Source of the DNA: B25-G16 sp964549945
Lineage (GTDB): Bacteria > Desulfobacterota > DSM-4660 > Desulfatiglandales > B25-G16
Direction of reading: 5' to 3'
DNA length: 10,289 bases
NCBI GenBank assembly: GCA_964549945.1
Contig: CAZJXD010000136.1
Location: 1-10,289, forward strand
The position numbers and the translations under genes were made by a program. Under the pieces are notes generated by a model. That model was not told where the DNA came from. It saw nothing but the letters and a program-made list of their open reading frames with translations, and ran no database searches. Of the stretch, positions 6,841 through 10,289 are shown in pieces; positions within the stretch are counted from its first letter, which is position 1; every line of letters starts with the position of its first letter.

Positions 6841-6942
6841 CAGGGGCTGAAGCTTTTCCCTTGCCGACCTCCATGCCCCGTTAAATGCAAGATCATATTT
6901 AACTGGGGCCAGCGGCAGGGGGAAAAGCTACGTTCAGACCTG
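6841..6942. repeat. Long nested imperfect palindrome (structured element)
   Basis: The region folds into one extended hairpin. The apical stem GCCCCGTTAAAT (6875-6886) pairs with ATTTAAC-T-GGGGC (6897-6909; one bulged T) around a 10-nt loop. A middle stem TGCCG (6862-6866) pairs with CGGCA (6913-6917). A lower stem AGCTTTTCCC (6851-6860) pairs with GGGAAAAGCT (6920-6929). Optional basal pairs are CTGA (6847-6850) with TCAG (6934-6937) and CAGG (6841-6844) with CCTG (6939-6942). That gives 27 base pairs plus up to 8 more. Neither side has a T-run of terminator type. It could be a structured RNA, a MITE-like or REP-like palindrome, or the scar of a mobile element. I recognise no named RNA family, and the strand is undetermined. 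Confidence 0.6.
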
Positions 6943-7051
6943 GGAAGCTGACTATACGATTGAACACTATGAGATATCGCCGATTGAAGTTGCCGCACAA
7001 CACGCTGCTGCTCAATTTTTACAGAACATCATTGCTCTCAGAAATAGATAA
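6851..7051 (+). pseudogene. Coding-like tail without start codon (possible gene remnant)
   Basis: A frame stays open from just after a TGA (6848-6850) to TAA (7049-7051), 66 codons. No ATG, GTG or TTG start lies in frame, and no ribosome binding site is visible. Its last part looks protein-like: KSYVQTWEADYTIEHYEISP followed by IEVAAQHAAAQFLQNIIALR, an amphipathic helix ending NR. Its first part runs through the palindrome at 6841-6942, which is unlikely to be coding, so the remnant proper may begin near 6925. I do not recognise the family. It may be the 3' end of a gene whose 5' part was deleted, or a chance frame. Confidence 0.3.
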
Positions 7052-7160
7052 CAAGCCAACCACCCATTTCATTCTTCCATGGTTTGAATGAAAATGAGAT
7101 CAGCCCCTTCCATGTGATAAAATGGATTGCTATAATATGGGGGAGGAGGCCCTATTTGTA

Positions 7161-7190
7161 TTGACTCGGCAAATTGTTCTATACTATAAT
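7161..7190 (+). promoter_or_regulatory. Near-consensus sigma70 promoter of the CNNM operon
   Basis: TTGACT (7161-7166, 5 of 6) is spaced 18 bp from a perfect TATAAT (7185-7190). Transcription would start near 7197, giving a leader of about 115 nt before the ATG at 7313. I looked in this leader for an M-box or yybP-ykoY (Mn2+) type sensor, which could be expected before cation transport genes, and saw no recognisable conserved core. Confidence 0.7.
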
Positions 7191-7312
7191 TTATATAACA
7201 CGATTGATGCATACATCCTTTGATGGAAGAATCATCACAAACAACCGGCTTCTCCATACTTCAGCACATCACCTGGATCAAAACTACCACCTTTGCATTT
7301 CCCTGAGACATA

Positions 7313-8356
7313 ATGTATTACTCCGTCGCGCTTTTGGCTATTATTGTATTGCTGCTTCTCTCGGGCTTCTTCTCATCCTCTGAGACCGCCTTCTTCTCGC
7401 TCAGCAAGGTAAGGCTGGGGCGCAGGAAGGTCAAAAAGGCGAAGGCTTTCAAATACATAGTGGGCCTGCTCAAGGCCCCGAGCACCTTTCTTACCACCGT
7501 GCTTATCGGTAACGAGATCGTCAACATCTCCATCTCCGTCGTTGCCGCAGCGCTCTTCTACTCCCTCACCAAGGATATCATCAGCGACCGGTACCTTCCC
7601 TTCTGTTCCATGGCAGTGACGGTGCCCGTGCTTCTGCTCGTGGGGGAGATTATTCCCAAGACAATTGCGGTGAGGTATCCGGAAAGGATCGCGCTCTTTA
7701 ACTCCTATCCCCTGCACCTATTCTCAATCGCCATAACCCCGGTTCGCCATGTCCTCAACTCCACCGCAAAGGTATTTATCGGATTGTTCGTAAAAGACCC
7801 AACCAAACAGCCCCTCGATTCGGTCACCATCGATGAGGGCATCTTCAAATCCATGGTGGATATCGGCAGCAGGGAGGGTACTATTGAGCCCGATGAGCGG
7901 GATCTCATTCACCGGGCATTCCACCTTGATGATATCCCAATATCGGACATTATGATACCACGCGAGGGAATTGTGGCGGTTCCCCAGGACATCGATGAAG
8001 GCGCGTTTATGGCGCTCATCCATGAGAAGAAATTCTCCCGATACCCGGTCTATGAAAAAAGCCTTGACCGGATTGTCGGCTTTGTGCATGCAAAAGAGCT
8101 CCTTCGCCTCGAGGGTTCCGGCAAAGGGAAAAAACCTCTCGCCATCAAAGCCATATTGCGTAAGCCCACCTTTGTGTCGGAGGGCAGGAATGCGCTTTCG
8201 GTGTTGCTTCAATTCCAGAAGAGGAAAACACACCTCGGGATCGTGGTGGACGATGGGGGGAACACCGCGGGAATGGTCACCCTTGAGGACATACTCGAGG
8301 AGCTCTTCGGCGAGATCATGGATGAGACCGACAGAGAGGGCAAGAACAATGCTTGA
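7313..8356 (+). CDS. CNNM/CorC-family membrane protein (DUF21 + CBS pair), short form
   Basis: A 347-residue inner-membrane protein of the hemolysin-C/CorC/CNNM family, associated with Mg2+/Co2+ efflux or homeostasis. The DUF21 (CNNM transmembrane) domain spans about 1-180 with the signatures LSGFFSSSETAFFSL (16-30), IGNEIVNI (65-72) and GEIIPKTIA (111-119). A CBS pair follows: CBS1 around IMIPREGIVAVPQD to FSRYPVYEKSLDRIVGFVHA (213-260), and CBS2 around KPTFVSEGRNALSVLLQFQK to GMVTLEDILEELFGEI (284-335). It ends right after CBS2 and lacks the C-terminal CorC/HlyC domain that its downstream paralogue has. The start is ATG 7313, the first possible after an in-frame TGA at 7304-7306; the ribosome binding site is weak (TGAGA). 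Its stop overlaps the next start by 8 bp, so the two are translationally coupled. Confidence 0.92.
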   Translation: MYYSVALLAIIVLLLLSGFFSSSETAFFSLSKVRLGRRKVKKAKAFKYIVGLLKAPSTFLTTVLIGNEIVNISISVVAAALFYSLTKDIISDRYLPFCSMAVTVPVLLLVGEIIPKTIAVRYPERIALFNSYPLHLFSIAITPVRHVLNSTAKVFIGLFVKDPTKQPLDSVTIDEGIFKSMVDIGSREGTIEPDERDLIHRAFHLDDIPISDIMIPREGIVAVPQDIDEGAFMALIHEKKFSRYPVYEKSLDRIVGFVHAKELLRLEGSGKGKKPLAIKAILRKPTFVSEGRNALSVLLQFQKRKTHLGIVVDDGGNTAGMVTLEDILEELFGEIMDETDREGKNNA

Positions 8357-9620
8357 TCTCGTCCTCTGGATATTCGTCATAGTGATGTGCGTGCTCTTTG
8401 AGGGATTTTTCTCGGGGACGGAAACCGCCATGGTTTCCCTTGATCGGGCGCGTATCAAGGCCCTCTCTGAGAAGGGATCCAAAAGGGAGGTCCTCCTCCA
8501 CGCAGTGATCCGCAGCCCGGAACGGTTTTTCTCCACCACCTTGCTCGGCACGAATATATGCGTGGTGCTGGGCAATGCCATTGCCACGTTTTTGATCATC
8601 AACCACCTCGGAGAAGGGTATAAATACATCACCATCCTCATCATGACGCCGGTTATCCTCGTTCTCGGGGAGATCGTCCCGAAAACCGTGTATCGGTACC
8701 GTGCCGAGCAGATAGCCCCCTATCTGGTCTATCCCCTGAGGACAATTTCGATGATCTTCTACCCATTTGTGGCGGCTCTTTCGTGGGCAACGAGGCTTTT
8801 CGTTAAACTCCTCGGCATGGAAGGCGCTCATCTCAGGCCCCATACCACAAGGGAAGATCTCGAGAACTACCTTGCGATGTGGAATCTGGACAGCGGCCTG
8901 AGAACGGCTGAAAAGAAGATCGTTGAGCGGATATTCGATTTCACCGAGACCGAGGTGGAAGACATCATGATACCGCTCATTAATGTGGCGGCACTCGAGA
9001 TAGGCGACGGCATCGACGAGGCCATACGCCTTGCCCAGAAGACCGGTTACTCAAGGATACCCGTGTATTCGGAGGAGGCATACAACATCATAGGCATCGT
9101 TCATGCCTTTGATCTCCTTACGGCCCGTGAAAAAGCGCAGGGCCTCAAGGACATAATGCGGCAAGCGCCCTATGTGCCCAACACCGCGCCCGTTGATGAA
9201 CTTCTGAGGAAGCTACGAACCGAGGGCAACAGCATCGCCATAGTGGTGAATGAATATGGCGGCACCATCGGCATTGTTACCCTCGAGGATATCCTTGAGG
9301 AGGTGGTGGGAGAGATATACGACGAGTACGATAGAGAGGAGCATTTCTTCGTAAGGGCTGGGAAAAACCGCTACCTCGTGAATGCCCGCATGGAGATAGA
9401 TGAGCTGAACGATCATCTCGAAGTGGAACTTCCCAAGGAGGACTACGAAACAGTTGCCGGCTTTCTCCTGAAGCACATGGAAAGGATACCCTCCATTGGA
9501 GAACGCTTTCGGTTCGAGAACATGGAGTTCGCCATCACCAAGGCAGATAGGCGATCCATCAAGGAGGTGTCGATTACCATCGCCGATGCACCTGAGAGAG
9601 AAAGCGATTCTGCCGGATGA
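8349..9620 (+). CDS. CNNM/CorC-family membrane protein (DUF21 + CBS pair + CorC_HlyC), long form
   Basis: A 423-residue paralogue of the preceding protein. The DUF21 domain (about 1-190) has FEGFFSGTETAMVSL (17-31), LLGTNICVVLGNA (65-77) and LGEIVPKT (106-113). The CBS pair covers DIMIPLINVAALE (205-217), YSRIPVYSEEAYNIIGIVHA (234-253) and GGTIGIVTLEDILEEVVGEI (304-323). A CorC/HlyC C-terminal domain fills about 332-412 (NARMEIDELNDHLEVELP through SIGERFRFENMEFAITKAD), a module common in bacterial members. The start ATG 8349 overlaps the upstream stop as ATGCTTGA; an SD-like GAGAGGG (8334-8340) lies 8 nt before it. The frame stays open much further upstream (to 7971), but that part is out-of-frame overlap with the first gene and lacks family similarity. 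The two products may form a heteromeric transporter (inference). Confidence 0.92.
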   Translation: MLDLVLWIFVIVMCVLFEGFFSGTETAMVSLDRARIKALSEKGSKREVLLHAVIRSPERFFSTTLLGTNICVVLGNAIATFLIINHLGEGYKYITILIMTPVILVLGEIVPKTVYRYRAEQIAPYLVYPLRTISMIFYPFVAALSWATRLFVKLLGMEGAHLRPHTTREDLENYLAMWNLDSGLRTAEKKIVERIFDFTETEVEDIMIPLINVAALEIGDGIDEAIRLAQKTGYSRIPVYSEEAYNIIGIVHAFDLLTAREKAQGLKDIMRQAPYVPNTAPVDELLRKLRTEGNSIAIVVNEYGGTIGIVTLEDILEEVVGEIYDEYDREEHFFVRAGKNRYLVNARMEIDELNDHLEVELPKEDYETVAGFLLKHMERIPSIGERFRFENMEFAITKADRRSIKEVSITIADAPERESDSAG

Positions 9621-9638
9621 AATCCAAACACATGGCAG

Positions 9639-10289
9639 CTACGCCGTGGAGCCACCGTCTACGGTGACCACCTCCCCGGTTACGAAATCCGAAAGGCCCG
9701 AGGCCAAGAAGAGCACCGCTCCCACCACGTCGTTCGTCTCGGCAATCCTTCCCGTGGGGATCGTCTTGAGTATCTCATTATAGAGGCCTTCGTTGCTCCA
9801 CAAGGGCTGGCTGAACTTGGTTCGTATCATGCAAGGTGCCACCGCATTCACGTTGATGTGCTCGGTGGCGAGCTCAACGGCCAGGACCCTGGTGAGCATC
9901 TCGAGCCCCGCCTTGGCCACGCAGTAGATGCCCATCCCCCGGCTGGCCCTCCTGGCCGCAATGGAGGAGATGTTGATGATCTTGCCGCCTCCCGCCTTTT
10001 TCATGAGCGCGAGCGCGTGAGAGCTGACCAGAAAGGCACTCTTGAGGCTCGTCGCCATGATCTTATCCCACAATCCCTCATCTGCCTCCGCCACTGAGGG
10101 CGTCAGGATGTTCGTGCCCACGTTATTCACGAGGATATCCAGTTTCCCGAACCGCTCATCTACGCCCTTGATGAGGGCCCTTACCTCATCGGACCTGCTC
10201 ACGTTCGCATCCCTCGCCATCACCTCAAGCCCGCGCTTCTTGAACTCCTCTTGGGCGTGAGCGAGGTTTTCCTTTCTCCTGCCGCAGAT
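9639..10289 (-). CDS. Short-chain dehydrogenase/reductase (SDR), 5' end outside window
   Basis: The 216 C-terminal residues of a classical SDR; the reading frame runs off the right edge, so the start and the TGxxxGxG cofactor motif are not seen. Visible landmarks (numbered from the edge) are the end of the second beta strand, ICGRRKENL (1-9), whose two Arg suggest NADP(H) preference (inference); a DAN at 27-29 near the adenine pocket; the NNVG motif (55-58); the catalytic Ser in NISS (106-109); the YxxxK catalytic pair Tyr122/Lys126; NVNAVAPCMIRT (146-157); and the C-terminal GEVVTVDGGS (205-214). All catalytic residues that can be checked are present. It is annotation-ambiguous between 3-oxoacyl-ACP reductase-like and gluconate/sorbitol-type dehydrogenases. 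It converges on the CNNM operon with an 18-bp gap and no obvious terminator hairpin between them. Confidence 0.92.
   Translation of the reverse strand: MCGRRKENLAHAQEEFKKRGLEVMARDANVSRSDEVRALIKGVDERFGKLDILVNNVGTNILTPSVAEADEGLWDKIMATSLKSAFLVSSHALALMKKAGGGKIINISSIAARRASRGMGIYCVAKAGLEMLTRVLAVELATEHINVNAVAPCMIRTKFSQPLWSNEGLYNEILKTIPTGRIAETNDVVGAVLFLASGLSDFVTGEVVTVDGGSTA

Larger units (their letters stand above)
6384..7312. other. Long intergenic region with no intact gene
   Basis: 929 bp, more AT-rich than the genes on its right. It holds a candidate promoter for the TRAP operon (6447-6475), an 11-nt palindrome CTCCTGAGGAG (6581-6591), a large nested palindrome (6841-6942), a coding-like tail without a start (6851-7051), and the promoter plus a roughly 115-nt leader of the CNNM operon (7161-7312). 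I see nothing identifiable in about 6500-6830. Short reading frames on the - strand (6874-6656 and 7257-7069) lack good ribosome binding sites and family features. Confidence 0.6.

Noticed and set aside
6656..6874. 72-codon - strand reading frame upstream of the TRAP operon
   Set aside because: Weak start context, no recognisable domain, and its 5' end overlaps the palindrome.
7069..7257. 62-codon - strand reading frame across the CNNM promoter
   Set aside because: Runs antisense through a near-consensus promoter, has a poor ribosome binding site and no recognisable family.
7191..7312. Possible metal-sensing riboswitch in the CNNM leader
   Set aside because: Only very short complementarities (CATC/GATG) are seen, and none of the conserved cores of the M-box or yybP-ykoY classes.
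7971..8348. Long upstream extension of the second CNNM gene's reading frame
   Set aside because: It overlaps the first CNNM gene in another frame and lacks any DUF21 or CBS similarity; the family N-terminus begins at the ATG at 8349.
7724..8644. 306-codon - strand reading frame under the CNNM genes
   Set aside because: Fully antisense to two well-supported genes, with no family features; a shadow of the coding bias.

Overview
The window looks like chromosomal DNA from a Gram-negative, probably anaerobic bacterium. Signal peptides, a TAXI-type TRAP uptake system, an ACMSD-like amidohydrolase and a tandem CNNM/CorC pair are a combination common in Desulfobacterota/Deltaproteobacteria such as syntrophic aromatic degraders. 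That placement is inferred from gene content only. No rRNA, tRNA, CRISPR array, intact transposon or phage gene is visible.

Layout, left to right. (i) 1-195: non-coding leader. (ii) 196-804 (+): a stand-alone GyrI-like small-molecule-binding protein. (iii) 1053-2054 (+): an exported tandem rhodanese whose C-terminal domain alone keeps the active-site Cys; a strong stem-loop (958-994) lies in its upstream region. (iv) 2055-2411: intergenic, with a 13-bp perfect terminator-like hairpin, a weak promoter candidate and an imperfect stem-loop. (v) 2412-3437 (+): amidohydrolase-2/ACMSD-like protein in which the first His of the metal-binding HxH motif is Tyr. (vi) 6383-3416 (-): a two-gene TAXI-TRAP transport operon, binding protein then fused permease, meeting the amidohydrolase tail to tail with a 22-bp overlap. 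(vii) 6384-7312: 929 bp without a convincing intact gene, holding a divergent promoter for each side, a long nested imperfect palindrome (6841-6942) and a start-less coding-like tail that ends at 7051. (viii) 7313-9620 (+): two translationally coupled CNNM/CorC-family membrane proteins with CBS domains, behind a near-consensus sigma70 promoter. (ix) 10289-9639 (-): a short-chain dehydrogenase/reductase cut by the window edge, convergent with the CNNM pair.

How the genes may work together: the TRAP system would import an organic acid and the neighbouring amidohydrolase could act on it by decarboxylation or hydrolysis. They are transcribed in opposite directions, so this link rests on proximity only. 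The CNNM pair most likely handles divalent cation efflux or homeostasis as one unit. The GyrI-like protein and the rhodanese look like independent stress or detoxification and sulfur-handling functions.

Most genes belong to known families. The least explained signal is the nested palindrome plus orphan coding tail at 6841-7051. No complete undescribed multi-gene system could be supported from the sequence alone.
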